From assembly GCF_051201015.1 (NCBI RefSeq), contig NZ_JBPEHI010000011.1: 64,000 bases of DNA, one strand, 5' to 3'. Of this stretch, positions 18,705-28,800 are shown piece by piece (position 1 is the first letter of the stretch; each line of letters opens with the position of its first letter). Made by a program: the position numbers and the translations under genes. The notes under the pieces were generated by a model. That model did not search any database, was not told the origin of the DNA, and saw nothing but the letters and a program-made list of their open reading frames with translations. This stretch comes from Petrimonas sulfuriphila (GTDB lineage: Bacteria > Bacteroidota > Bacteroidia > Bacteroidales > Dysgonomonadaceae).

Positions 18705-19549
18705 CAATTGTTTGTCAGGATTTTAACAATATCCGAAAGGGTCGCCCGCGTATAACTCCCCGGAACCGAGACCTGAAGATCGAAATCCTCATCAAGTGTG
18801 ATGCCTGAAAACTCCAGTCCAACATTTACTTTTCGCCTGGTTGAAGCCAACGCAACATCCATCTTGCGAGGGAAAGCCTTATGGGATTCCATAACAAAAT
18901 CATCGTACCTCCAGTTCATCGAATAATGATCTTTCGGTTCTATCAAATGCGTTAATGCGATGCGGTCGTTGCCATCGATGGTAAAGCTATACTCGATGCC
19001 CGATTTCTTGTCAACTGACTTCAACAGGTAATGCATATCGGAGAGTTGGCCGGTTGAAAACTTATCGTAATCGGAATAAATAACGTCCGTTTGTCCCGAA
19101 ACAAACACTTGATTGGTTAAAAGCGATTGCAACGTCTTATAATCAAACCCCACAGGATACATTCTTTTAACATCCTCGATGGACTCTTTTACATAACGTT
19201 TGTTCATCCTGTCCAACAGCACAAGGCTGTCCCTGTCAGCATACAAGCGCAGCATCTCCACGCCGAACAACGGTTGGACAGAGAGCTGGATGGCCTTGTC
19301 TTTCACTATCCGGAGGCTAGCTTTGGAACTCAGCGACTTTGTTCCCGATGAAAGATTAAGGTTGAGTTTCGATGAAAACGTCTTGAAACTGAACTGATTG
19401 TTTAAAATATCGGTAAACAAATCGACATTCACTTTCTCTTCGACAGGAGCAGCGGCAACAATTTGCTTTTTGGATTTGCACGAATGCAATCCCAGAATAA
19501 CAACAGTTATGCCAAGCAGAAAGATAATGATCTGTTTTCTGAAATTCAT
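18704..19549 (-). CDS. DUF4292 lipoprotein
   Basis: A 281-residue lipoprotein: a hydrophobic signal followed by lipobox LHSC, giving lipid attachment at Cys24. The rest fits the DUF4292 family, a Bacteroidetes group with a LolA/LolB-like beta-sheet feel (repeated amphipathic strands such as YSFTIDGNDRIALTHLIEP). Function is unknown; a role in envelope lipoprotein or lipid handling is only a guess from fold resemblance. It is translationally coupled to both neighbours: its ATG overlaps the TPR gene stop (ATGA) and its stop overlaps the EnvC-like start. Confidence 0.78.
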   Translation of the reverse strand: MNFRKQIIIFLLGITVVILGLHSCKSKKQIVAAAPVEEKVNVDLFTDILNNQFSFKTFSSKLNLNLSSGTKSLSSKASLRIVKDKAIQLSVQPLFGVEMLRLYADRDSLVLLDRMNKRYVKESIEDVKRMYPVGFDYKTLQSLLTNQVFVSGQTDVIYSDYDKFSTGQLSDMHYLLKSVDKKSGIEYSFTIDGNDRIALTHLIEPKDHYSMNWRYDDFVMESHKAFPRKMDVALASTRRKVNVGLEFSGITLDEDFDLQVSVPGSYTRATLSDIVKILTNN

Positions 19550-21276
19550 TCTTTTATGTATTCTTTTCTTTTAATTTTTTTATTCAATGTTTTGGAACCG
19601 CTTCCCAACTCTTTGGCTTTTTTCCATTGTTCCACGGCTTTTTCCTTTTCACCCGTTACGGCAAGCACATCGCCATAATGCTCAAGAACTTCTGCCGTAA
19701 GATCTTCCTTCCCATATTCAATCGCCTTCTCTATATATATTTTCGCCATCGTATAGGCACCCTGTTCAAACAGAATCCATCCGTAAGTATCCAAGTAGGT
19801 GGGGTTTGTAGGCTCAGCCTTGATGGTTATTCCGCTCATCTGTTCTGCTTTATCCAGACTTTTCCGCTCCAGCGATAAATAATAGCTGTAATTATTAAGT
19901 ACCGGCAGGTTCTGCGGATTCAGCTTTAGGGCTTTTTCATAATTTTCGAAAGCGATATTGTTGTTTTTCAGGAAATGGTGGATGTCGCCGATCTGTCCGT
20001 AAAAGTCCGACTCGATCACCGGACTTTGAAATTCAGCATTAGTCAGGCCCTGTTCGTAGATACTCAATGCTTCCCCGTATTTTTTTTGTTGAAACTTAGC
20101 CAGTCCCAGGTAAAAGTAGAACTGCGGGGCAGTCGGAATATGCTCAATTCCAGTCAGGGTAATTTCGACCACTTTTTCAAGCGCCAGGGTGTCCGGTAAA
20201 ACGATGCGAAGCATTTGCTCGTATCCGGCAGGATCGGCTGGATTGTCTTTGGTGTAAATTTCAAACTGCTCCATCGCTCCTTTTTTATCTTCCTGCAACA
20301 ACAACACATCACCGTACATCATGTTGATGCGGGTATTGTTGGGATGCTGCTCAAACATCGATTGAAAAAGCGGATTGGCCGTTTTAATATCCTGCTGACT
20401 CTGGCGTAATAAAGCAATGTAACGGGCCAACAGTTGTAGTTTTGTCTCCACCTCCATCTTACTGCTCGTGATGGCTTTTTGCAATTCCTCTACAGCAGCC
20501 GGTTTATTGTTGGTTTTTTCGTAATAATTCACCATGGAGAGAATTAACGAAGGCTCATCCGGATCAATCTGCTTTGCCTGCTGGTAATAGCCCAATGCTT
20601 TATCTGCCTGATTATCCTGTAGATACAAATCGCCCATAAGAAGTTTGTAGCGGATATTATCGGGGTTTTTGTCAATAACCGACTGGATTTCTTCAAACGC
20701 CCGATCCTTTTTATCCATCATGTTGTACAATCGGAACTTATTGAGCGTTATGGCATCTGAAACTCCGGTATATTTTTGCAGCGAGTCGAGCGACTGAATG
20801 GCCTTGTCGAGTTCTCCGTTATCGCCATATACATTGGCAAGCTCAAAGTAGAGTTCTACTTTTTCGGGATACGTTTTCAGTAAATAGTTGTAAATTTCTA
20901 TGACCTCTTTTTTCAGGTCTAGCTCTTTGCTCAATCCGGCAAGAATCATGTTGTAGTAATAGTTGGCCGGATCCTGTTTCACTGCTCTACGAAAAAAATC
21001 CAACGCCTTGTTTTTCTCCTCCAGGGAACTGTAGTAAGCACCCAATTCTATCAGCACGCTGGCGTTAGTGGAATCCATGGAATAACAGTGTTGAAGCAAA
21101 TCGAAAGATTCGGCATATTTACCCAGGGTCTTGGCGTTGACCGCCTCATAAAAAAAGTAATCAAACTTCCGCCGGCTTGTCTCATCCAGGATCAATCCTT
21201 CTACCTGCGAAAAAAGGCTTACCGGAAAAAGCACAAGAGAAACGATGATACCGCTTATGTATTTGTTGTAATTCAT
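19546..21276 (-). CDS. Exported tetratricopeptide-repeat protein
   Basis: A 576-residue protein with a signal peptide (about residues 1-24, ending VSLFSQ) followed by TPR repeats over nearly the whole length, for example the A-x-x-Y-x-x-A-L-x-L-P/N pattern in NIAFENYEKALKLNPQNLPV. TPR proteins act as scaffolds for complexes; the partner is unknown. It lies between dut and DUF4292, an arrangement I have the impression is kept in other Bacteroidales, which points to envelope biogenesis with the EnvC-like protein. Its stop overlaps the DUF4292 start by four bases. No enzymatic motif is visible. Confidence 0.85.
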   Translation of the reverse strand: MNYNKYISGIIVSLVLFPVSLFSQVEGLILDETSRRKFDYFFYEAVNAKTLGKYAESFDLLQHCYSMDSTNASVLIELGAYYSSLEEKNKALDFFRRAVKQDPANYYYNMILAGLSKELDLKKEVIEIYNYLLKTYPEKVELYFELANVYGDNGELDKAIQSLDSLQKYTGVSDAITLNKFRLYNMMDKKDRAFEEIQSVIDKNPDNIRYKLLMGDLYLQDNQADKALGYYQQAKQIDPDEPSLILSMVNYYEKTNNKPAAVEELQKAITSSKMEVETKLQLLARYIALLRQSQQDIKTANPLFQSMFEQHPNNTRINMMYGDVLLLQEDKKGAMEQFEIYTKDNPADPAGYEQMLRIVLPDTLALEKVVEITLTGIEHIPTAPQFYFYLGLAKFQQKKYGEALSIYEQGLTNAEFQSPVIESDFYGQIGDIHHFLKNNNIAFENYEKALKLNPQNLPVLNNYSYYLSLERKSLDKAEQMSGITIKAEPTNPTYLDTYGWILFEQGAYTMAKIYIEKAIEYGKEDLTAEVLEHYGDVLAVTGEKEKAVEQWKKAKELGSGSKTLNKKIKRKEYIKE

Positions 21277-21309
21277 TCTTTTTAATCTGATAATGTCCCT
21301 CTATTGAAG

Positions 21310-21327
21310 GGCACAAGACATTGTGCC
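21310..21327. repeat. Small palindrome between dut and the TPR gene
   Basis: GGCACAA and TTGTGCC form a 7-bp stem around a 4-base loop. The 89-base spacer holds nothing else recognisable. It is not followed by a T-run in either direction, so I do not call it a terminator; it may be a decayed copy of a dispersed palindrome. Confidence 0.45.
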
Positions 21328-21365
21328 TACGCATAACACGCGTTTTGATCCTTATTACAAATCAT

Positions 21366-21800
21366 CTAATGCTTACCTGTATGTCCGAATCCGCCGGAGC
21401 CTCTTTCAGTCTCATCTAAATCATCCACCTGCAACCATTCTACCCGGGTATGCCGGGCGATTACCATCTGACAAATACGCTCTCCGTCGTTAATGATAAA
21501 GTCTTCGTCCGATAAATTCACCAAGATCACCCGAATTTCACCCCGATAATCGGCATCAATCGTCCCCGGAGAATTTACAATGGAGATTCCGTGTTTAACT
21601 GCCAGTCCGCTTCTCGGACGGATCTGTGCTTCATATCCTTCGGAAAGCTGAATGTATATCCCGGTGGGGATAAGCGACCGTTGCAACGGCCTCAACGTAA
21701 CCGGTTCGTCTATGTTTGCCCGCAAATCCATGCCGGCAGACAAAGCCGTAGCATATTCGGGTAATGAGTGCTTCGATTTATTGACAATTTTAACCTGCAT
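21366..21800 (-). CDS. dut: dUTP diphosphatase
   Basis: A 144-residue trimeric dUTPase that hydrolyses dUTP to dUMP, supplying dTMP synthesis and keeping uracil out of DNA. All five family motifs are present: AGMDLRA (about 23-29), RPRSGLA (about 62-68), GTIDADYRGEI (about 79-89), GERICQMV (about 106-113) and the C-terminal RGSGGFGHTG P-loop-like arm. Length is typical. It is the first gene of a likely minus-strand operon with the TPR, DUF4292 and EnvC-like genes. No clear TAnnTTTG element was found upstream. Confidence 0.97.
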   Translation of the reverse strand: MQVKIVNKSKHSLPEYATALSAGMDLRANIDEPVTLRPLQRSLIPTGIYIQLSEGYEAQIRPRSGLAVKHGISIVNSPGTIDADYRGEIRVILVNLSDEDFIINDGERICQMVIARHTRVEWLQVDDLDETERGSGGFGHTGKH

Positions 21801-21962
21801 AATATCCTAAGGAATAGACTCTCAAAACGGATTTTGTTTAAACCTGCGAATTTAGTCATTTATGCGCAAATATTTGTCGAATTGATAAAATTTAAGGAAA
21901 TTGGGCCTTCAAAAAACGGTTTAATTTTTGGAGCAATTATTTTCGTGGAGTAAAAAATTGCA

Positions 21963-21970
21963 TATCTTTG
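21963..21970 (+). promoter_or_regulatory. -7 promoter element very close to the start codon
   Basis: TATCTTTG, a perfect TAnnTTTG, ends only 7 bases before the ATG at 21978. With transcription starting about 4-7 bases past the box, the mRNA would have little or no leader. Confidence 0.55.
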
Positions 21971-21977
21971 TAACGCT

Positions 21978-22703
21978 ATGAGCCAACAAGACGATTTATT
22001 GAAGAATTTACGCCAGACGCTCAGCGAACAAGGTATTGAGTCGTTTCACGTGCTGGAAGACCTGGTTCCTATTGAAGAACAGATGGAGTATTTCCGTTAC
22101 TTCGACCGGTTGAGGCGGGAGAATACTCCTTTTGTACGCGATGAAGAGATTGCTATTCTTTTTTCTGCCGATGAAACCATTGAAAGGAAGAAAAAAAGCT
22201 TGTCGAGGCTAGCATCCATTCCTGATGTAGGCGCGTACCGGGCAATAGAGACCTATCACAGCAGCCCGCTCGAGCCGGAATTGTTCAACTGGTCATCGAT
22301 GTCGTTGGTAGGCAGCCGGATAATCTTAAGTTCCGACCTGTCCGGACAACAACAAATCTATGTCTCTTCGGGACTGGGCGGCCACGAGAAAAAACTTCGT
22401 TTCTTTGGCTTGTTTACCACAACCGACCGTCGTCCCCTGACCGATTTGCAAAAAGAGATTGTGGACCGGGAATTTCGCTTCCAGCTTAAGTTGGCTGATG
22501 TGGAAATTGAGAGATTCGACATGAAGGATAACTATTTCACTCTGTTAATGCTTTTTCCTCTCGATTCCGACGTTCGCTCAGGCATTAACGCCGCCGTAAA
22601 CGAAATAAACCAATACGGCAACTTCCTTGATCCTAAATTTTTATTTACAAACGTAAAAATCCTGTCTGATAGTGAAATAGAGCAGTTACTGGAGAAAAAA
22701 TAG
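21978..22703 (+). CDS. Conserved-looking protein of unknown function, 241 aa
   Basis: I do not recognise this family. The protein is cytoplasmic in appearance: no signal peptide, no membrane segment, charged and well-mixed composition. The N-terminal half is helical and acidic (VLEDLVPIEEQMEYFRYFDRL), with a basic KKKS segment near residue 72; the second half alternates hydrophobic strands (SLVGSRIILSSDL, DNYFTLLMLFPLD) and ends in ILSDSEIEQLLEKK. Codon use matches neighbours and the reading frame is long with a perfect promoter box, so it is a real gene. It lies between dut (divergent) and the PUL regulator, 60 bases before the latter. Confidence 0.7.
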   Translation: MSQQDDLLKNLRQTLSEQGIESFHVLEDLVPIEEQMEYFRYFDRLRRENTPFVRDEEIAILFSADETIERKKKSLSRLASIPDVGAYRAIETYHSSPLEPELFNWSSMSLVGSRIILSSDLSGQQQIYVSSGLGGHEKKLRFFGLFTTTDRRPLTDLQKEIVDREFRFQLKLADVEIERFDMKDNYFTLLMLFPLDSDVRSGINAAVNEINQYGNFLDPKFLFTNVKILSDSEIEQLLEKK

Positions 22704-22763
22704 GCGATACACCTTGGTTATTCCCGACTGCAACGAGTAAGGAACTAATTATGCGCGAAAAAT

Positions 22764-25637
22764 ATGAAATTTTTTCTTGTCAAACAACTTGCGCTGCTGC
22801 TCATTACGATAAGCACCTTCCAGGCATGTTTCGCGCAAGACATACCCTTTGTTCCTCCGGCTTTTAACTACACAACTCATAACTATAACGCCGGGAATCA
22901 GAACTGGGCTGTCGCACAGGGGAGAAACCGAGTGATCTACGTCGGCAATGATTACGGCTTGCTGAGCTTTGATGGCGCGAACTGGAAACTGACCCCGTTG
23001 CCCAGTCATTTGTCTGTTAAATCTATATTTATAGACCATGCGTCCGGTAAGGAAAAGATTTATGTAGGGTCTTTTGAAGAATTCGGATTCTTTCAAAGAG
23101 ACGAAAAAAACGAACTTCTGTACCACTCCCTGAAACATTTGATAAAGGACTTTACGTTTTACAACGATGAAGTCTGGACTATTAACAAGGTAGGAAACCG
23201 CATTTTCTTTCAGACGTTCTCGTCTTATTTTATTTACAACGAATCCGACAACTCTCTGACAGTTGAGAAACCCTTTCCGGCTCCTCTCTACTTTTTCACG
23301 GCAGAGGATACGCTTTACGCGCAATTCATCGACGAGCACTTCTATGTTTTCGATGGGACCCGGTTCCGTTTACTCTTGACAAAAGACAAATTCGATAACG
23401 ACCAGGTTGTCTCGGTTTTGCCTTTTAACGGAGAAATTTACCTGACAACTGCAAAAAGCGGGATTTTTTCTTTCAACCTCACGACCCAAAAACTATCCCG
23501 CCGAAAAACGACCGTAGACAATGAGTTAAAAAGTGAAACCGTAAACCGGGTAACTTCATTATCAGATTCAGTACTTGTGTTGGGCACGCTGAAACATGGC
23601 CTTTATGCTTTGAAAACAGACGGATCCCTGCTTTGGCAACTAAATCGGGACAACGGACTTTACAACAACACGGTATTGGGTTTGTTTACCGACGAAGATA
23701 AAAACCTTTGGGCAGCTCTGGACAACGGCGTTTCCCATATCCGGACCAGTTCCCCTCTTTCTTTTTTTGAACCAAAAAATATCCATATAGGGCTCGTGGA
23801 AGATATTCTTGTAAAAGACAATCAATTATATGTAGCCACCAATCAGGGTATTTACACCTATGCTAACGAACAAAAAAAAATCTACCTGCTTCCCGATTTC
23901 AATATCCAATCATGGTTTATACGGAATTTTGATAACCAGATAATTACCGGTAACAATACAGGAACAGCCTTTATCGTAAACAATAGAAAAAAAGAACTTC
24001 CTGAAGAAAGTACCGGCGGTACGGATATAAAGGCCATGAGAATTCACAACAGGGATTTTTTGTTGGAGTCAACCTATACAGCCCTTCAGGTCTACCTCCG
24101 GAATACTGAAGGCCAATGGGTATACAGCCACAAGATTGATAATTTCTTCGACCTGATCAATCAGGTCGAACAGGATCATGCCGGAAACATTTGGGCAACC
24201 CATATGTACAAGGGTCTTTACCGATTGCGGCTCGATGATCGGTTACAACGGGTAGTATTGCGGGAGTTTTATCCGGCCTTGGACAGCACCGCCACGGCAA
24301 CAAAACCCATCCGCACCATGAAATTAATGGGAAGGATGGTGTTTACTAATGGTAACTCTTTTTACACGTACGATGATATTGCACAAAAAATCACTCCTTT
24401 TGATCCATTGAATCAGGAACTTCCACAGCTTACCGACACGAGGAACATCGTCACCATTAACGATACCTCATTTTGGTTTCTCAGGCCCGAAGAATACACG
24501 CTGGTTAAATTTTCAACTGGAAAATACCACATATCCGACAAAGTTCCCTTCAGCATTCTGAACAACCCTCCCAACACCGGAAGAGGGAACATGTACGTGG
24601 ATAAAAACAACGTATCCTATTTCTGTTTAAACGGCGGCATCGGGAAATACAATCTATTCGACAAATTTCACGTTAACTTGCCCGGTCTAGAGATTTCAAA
24701 GATTCAGAGTTACAACCGTAAGATTGATACTCCGAACAACCTGCCGGTCAACAAGCGGAATGTTATTAATTTTTCAGAGAACAACCTTACGTTCGAGTTT
24801 CAATATCCCGATTACAGCAAAAAAAAATTCACCATAGAGTGCTTTCTGGAAAATTACGATACCCGTTGGATAGCAACCGCTCCGGATTTCACCATTACCT
24901 ATCCCAATTTGCCAGCTAACTCCTATATATTGAATTCAAGGGTGTTAAATGATATGGGAGAAGTTCTCTCAACTCTTTCCGTTCCGTTTCAAATTAAAAA
25001 TCCCTGGTACAAAACTACGCTGGCTCTTATGGTCTACCTGACACTGGCCGGATTGTTGCTCACTTATCTTATCCGGATATACATCCGGATGGTTATCAAG
25101 AGAAAGAATAAAATATTTGCACAACGGGAAAAAGAAAGAATCGCTCAGTTGGCTTGCCAGGAAAAACTTATTGCAGAGATGAAAAGCGAAAAACTACAGA
25201 ATGAGCTGATATACAAGAGTAAAGAATTGGCGAATGTCACCCTGATGGTCATCAACCACCAGGAACTGCTCAATAAACTGAAAAAGGAAATACAGGAAAA
25301 CATCAGAACCGGAAAATTATATCGCTCCAACGGCTCCAGTCTCGTTAAAATGATCGACAGTAACCTGTCTGGAGAAGACGAGTGGGCGTTTTTCCAAGAA
25401 AATTTTGACCTTATCCACGAAAACTTCTTTCGCAAATTAACCGAAAGATACCCCGTATTAACACCGGGTGATTTACGCCTTTGTGCCCTTCTCCGCCTTA
25501 ACTACTCATCAAAAGAAATTGCAAAGATGCTGAATCTGACATTGCGTGGAGTTGAAGCCGCCCGATACCGTTTAAGAAAGAAACTTAACCTCGAAGAAGA
25601 AGAAAACCTGGTATCTTTTGTGATTAATTTCACTTAA
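22764..25637 (+). CDS. Membrane-anchored regulator: two-component propeller, Y_Y_Y, LuxR-type HTH
   Basis: A 957-residue protein with a signal peptide (about 1-24), a periplasmic beta-propeller built of reg_prop repeats (about 45-640, motifs like GLLSFDGANWKL and LYNNTVLGLFTDEDKNLWA), a Y_Y_Y domain (about 650-745), one membrane helix (about 752-775), a coiled coil (about 785-860) and a C-terminal helix-turn-helix (TPGDLRLCALLRLNYSSKEI, then GVEAARYRLRKK). This is the sensor half of a hybrid two-component regulator, but no HisKA, HATPase or receiver is present. It probably senses an oligosaccharide and activates the downstream susCD genes from the membrane. It lacks any kinase, unlike the usual HTCS. 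Confidence 0.85.
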   Translation: MKFFLVKQLALLLITISTFQACFAQDIPFVPPAFNYTTHNYNAGNQNWAVAQGRNRVIYVGNDYGLLSFDGANWKLTPLPSHLSVKSIFIDHASGKEKIYVGSFEEFGFFQRDEKNELLYHSLKHLIKDFTFYNDEVWTINKVGNRIFFQTFSSYFIYNESDNSLTVEKPFPAPLYFFTAEDTLYAQFIDEHFYVFDGTRFRLLLTKDKFDNDQVVSVLPFNGEIYLTTAKSGIFSFNLTTQKLSRRKTTVDNELKSETVNRVTSLSDSVLVLGTLKHGLYALKTDGSLLWQLNRDNGLYNNTVLGLFTDEDKNLWAALDNGVSHIRTSSPLSFFEPKNIHIGLVEDILVKDNQLYVATNQGIYTYANEQKKIYLLPDFNIQSWFIRNFDNQIITGNNTGTAFIVNNRKKELPEESTGGTDIKAMRIHNRDFLLESTYTALQVYLRNTEGQWVYSHKIDNFFDLINQVEQDHAGNIWATHMYKGLYRLRLDDRLQRVVLREFYPALDSTATATKPIRTMKLMGRMVFTNGNSFYTYDDIAQKITPFDPLNQELPQLTDTRNIVTINDTSFWFLRPEEYTLVKFSTGKYHISDKVPFSILNNPPNTGRGNMYVDKNNVSYFCLNGGIGKYNLFDKFHVNLPGLEISKIQSYNRKIDTPNNLPVNKRNVINFSENNLTFEFQYPDYSKKKFTIECFLENYDTRWIATAPDFTITYPNLPANSYILNSRVLNDMGEVLSTLSVPFQIKNPWYKTTLALMVYLTLAGLLLTYLIRIYIRMVIKRKNKIFAQREKERIAQLACQEKLIAEMKSEKLQNELIYKSKELANVTLMVINHQELLNKLKKEIQENIRTGKLYRSNGSSLVKMIDSNLSGEDEWAFFQENFDLIHENFFRKLTERYPVLTPGDLRLCALLRLNYSSKEIAKMLNLTLRGVEAARYRLRKKLNLEEEENLVSFVINFT

Positions 25638-25670
25638 CCACTTCGTTTTATCGTATTAATAACACTTATT

Positions 25671-25720
25671 TATACTGCTCATATACTGTATTTTATGTAT
25701 GAAAACGTATATAAACAGTA
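25671..25720 (+). promoter_or_regulatory. Possible operator upstream of susC
   Basis: Two TATACTG copies spaced one helical turn apart (25671-25677 and 25682-25688), with an inverted ACAGTA at 25715-25720, in the AT-rich 214-base gap between the regulator and susC. A further hairpin (GTTAT/ATAAC, 25735-25749) follows. The best -7 candidate is TTAATTTG at 25796-25803, one mismatch. Binding by the upstream regulator is inference. Confidence 0.35.
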
Positions 25721-25851
25721 CCCTTTAAAAACATGTTATACAACATAACGTAATTTAAATGAGGTGCTTTATTATGTATGCGCATAAAAATGACGTTAAT
25801 TTGGCTCAGAAACTTGATTATTTAAATAACAAATTAAAAGCATTTGAATCC

Positions 25852-28800
25852 ATGAAATTAAAAACTATCCTCATTCTTTGCTTTCTGTTATTCCTTGTTG
25901 GCCTATCCGCCCAACAGCCAATTACCGTCTCGGGAACAGTAACAGAAGGAGCTACAGGCGACCCTGCGATAGGGGTTACCGTATTGGTGAAAGGTACAAC
26001 CAACGGAACGGTTACCGGTATCGGTGGAGATTATACGCTGTCTAATGTACCCGCCAATGCGACGTTAATGTTCAGTTATATCGGTATGTTGACCGTTGAG
26101 GAGAGTGTAAACGGACGATCCGTCATCAACATTTCGATGCTGGAAGATGTTCAGGCCCTGGACGAAGTAGTGGTAATCGGGTACGGCACCGCACGTAAAA
26201 GGGACTTAACCGGCTCAATTGTCAGTGTGAGCGCCGGTGAAATAGCAGACAGACCATCGGCAAATCCATTAGCATCGCTGCAAGGAAAGGTTGCTGGAGT
26301 GCAAATTGTAAACACCGGGCGAGCTGGACAAGATCCTGAAATTCGCATCAGAGGGACAAACTCCATTAACGGATACAAACCTCTATACATTGTAGATGGG
26401 CTATTTTCGGATAACATCAGCCATATTAATCCATCGGACGTTGAATCTATGGAGATATTAAAAGACCCGTCATCGCTGGCCATTTTTGGAGTACGCGGCG
26501 CCAATGGAGTTATTATAATCTCTACGAAAAAGGCAAAGGCGGGTCAAACCATTGTCAACCTGAATACTTCTTTCGGTTTCAAAGAGATTTACGATAGAAT
26601 CGATCTGACAAATGCTGCTCAGTTTAAGGAGCTGTATGATGAGCAACGAAATAATCAGGGTGCGCAGCCTTATAACTACAACTATTGGGGTGCAGACACA
26701 GACTGGCAGGATGAAATGTTTCAGTCCGGATTTATCACGAACAACAACATCAGCATAACCGGATCCGGAGATAGAAGCAGGTTCTACATGGGATTGGGAT
26801 ACATTTCGGAAGAAGGCTCTATCCAGACGGAAAAATTTTCGAAAATCACCGTAAACCTCAGCAGCGAATACAACGTTACCGATTTTCTGAAGTTCGGGTT
26901 CCAGGTAAACGGTGCGAAGAACAAGACTCCCGACGCTAAGGGAGTAGGGTCCATTGTAAGAGCAGCTCCCATTGCTCCAACATTTTACGACTATACAGAT
27001 CCGTTGACCGACAAGACAGAGCGTCTGCTGCACACCATGCCAGAATTTCAGCGCGCTCAACTGTGGAATCCACTGGTGGAGACATACATCAGAGGCAATC
27101 ACAACCTGGGGGTGAACCACAGGGTGGCGGGAAATATCTACGGTGAATTAAAACTCCTTGAGAACTTCACTTTCAAAACAACGTTGTCTCTGGATTATGC
27201 GATAAACGAAGCGCGTGCTTTTTCACCGGTCGTCTATTTTTATAATCCCGATATTCCAGGCAAGGAAAATGTTCAGGACAGGCAATCCATCTCACAAGTA
27301 AAGTCAACGGAATATGCCGCGCAAGGTGATCATATCTTGACGTATCAGAACACATTTGACGACGTACATTCGCTGACTGTGATGGGTGGTATAACGACCA
27401 ATTATCGTGAATTTTCATTGCTGGAGGGTGAACGCAGCGAGTTACTGGATAAAATATATTTTTCGGTACCCAACGACAATTACGACAAATGGTGGTTGAC
27501 GGCATTAAATTCAGATGGAGCTAAAAATCAATACGACACCGATAAGAACCATCAATGGAGACGGTTCACAATGTCCTATCTCCTGCGGGGATTATACAGT
27601 TACGACAACCGCTATTTATTGAACGGTTCTTTCCGGCGCGACGGCTCATCGGTGTTCCGCGGAGTGGGAAATACGTGGGAAAACTTCTATTCCTTCGGAA
27701 CCGCATGGGTGGTGTCTGAAGAAGATTTTATGAAAGAGCAGCAGGTTATTGACTACCTGAAACTGAAAGGCTCCTGGGGAGTCTTGGGAACAGAAAATAC
27801 CGGGAGGAGTGTTTATCCTACTTATCCGGAACTCACTTCAGTGGGGAGCGCTGTGTTTGGTCCGAACGAAAACATAATCCCTGGATACACGAAAATCTAC
27901 AATGTTCAGGATTTAAAATGGGAGAAGACCTACTCCTGGGAAGCAGGGGTTGAAATAAATCTGCTCAACCAGAGATTGAGGATCGAACCGGTTTACTACA
28001 ACAAGAGGACAAAGGATATTATTGTATTGCTCGATTCACGCGGAGGAGCCTTTAACTCGCTGGAAAACCTGGGAGATATCGAAAACAAGGGATTGGAGTT
28101 AACCGCTTTGTGGAACGATAAGATCGGAGAATCGGGATTTACCTATTCCGTCGGTGCTAACCTTACCACCATCAAAAACAAGGTTCTGTCCCTTGGTCGT
28201 GATGAGGGAGATGCCATTTATGAGGGTATGGCAAGAACGGTCGCCGGATACCCTATTGCCTATTTCTATGGCTATCAGGTAAACGGAATTTATCAAAACA
28301 ACGAAGATATCAGGCAGTCGGAACCGAACAATGTGTTTGCCGTAAAACCCGGAGATTTAAAATTTAAAGACGTAAACGGAGATGGAAAAATTGATCAGGA
28401 TGACAGGACCATGATCGGGAAGCCGACTCCCGACTATACCTACGGCTTGAACGTTAATCTAGCTTACAGGGGTTTTGACTTTGGGGTTGATATGATGGGT
28501 GTCTACGGAAATGAGGTCTACCGCGATTGGGACACCTCATCGTTTGCTCAATTCAATTATCTGACTAAACGCATGAACAGGTGGAACGGTGAAGGGACAT
28601 CCAACTGGGAACCCATTTTGGACCCGAGCAGAGCTATCAACCGGGCCTATTCAAGTTACTACATCGAAGACGGTAGTTTCTTCCGCCTGCGTAACCTTCA
28701 ACTGGGATACACCTTTCCTGGATCTTTACTGGACAAGCTTTACCTGAAATCACTGCGTATCTATGCCAATGTCCAGAACTTGAAGACCTGGCACAAAAAT

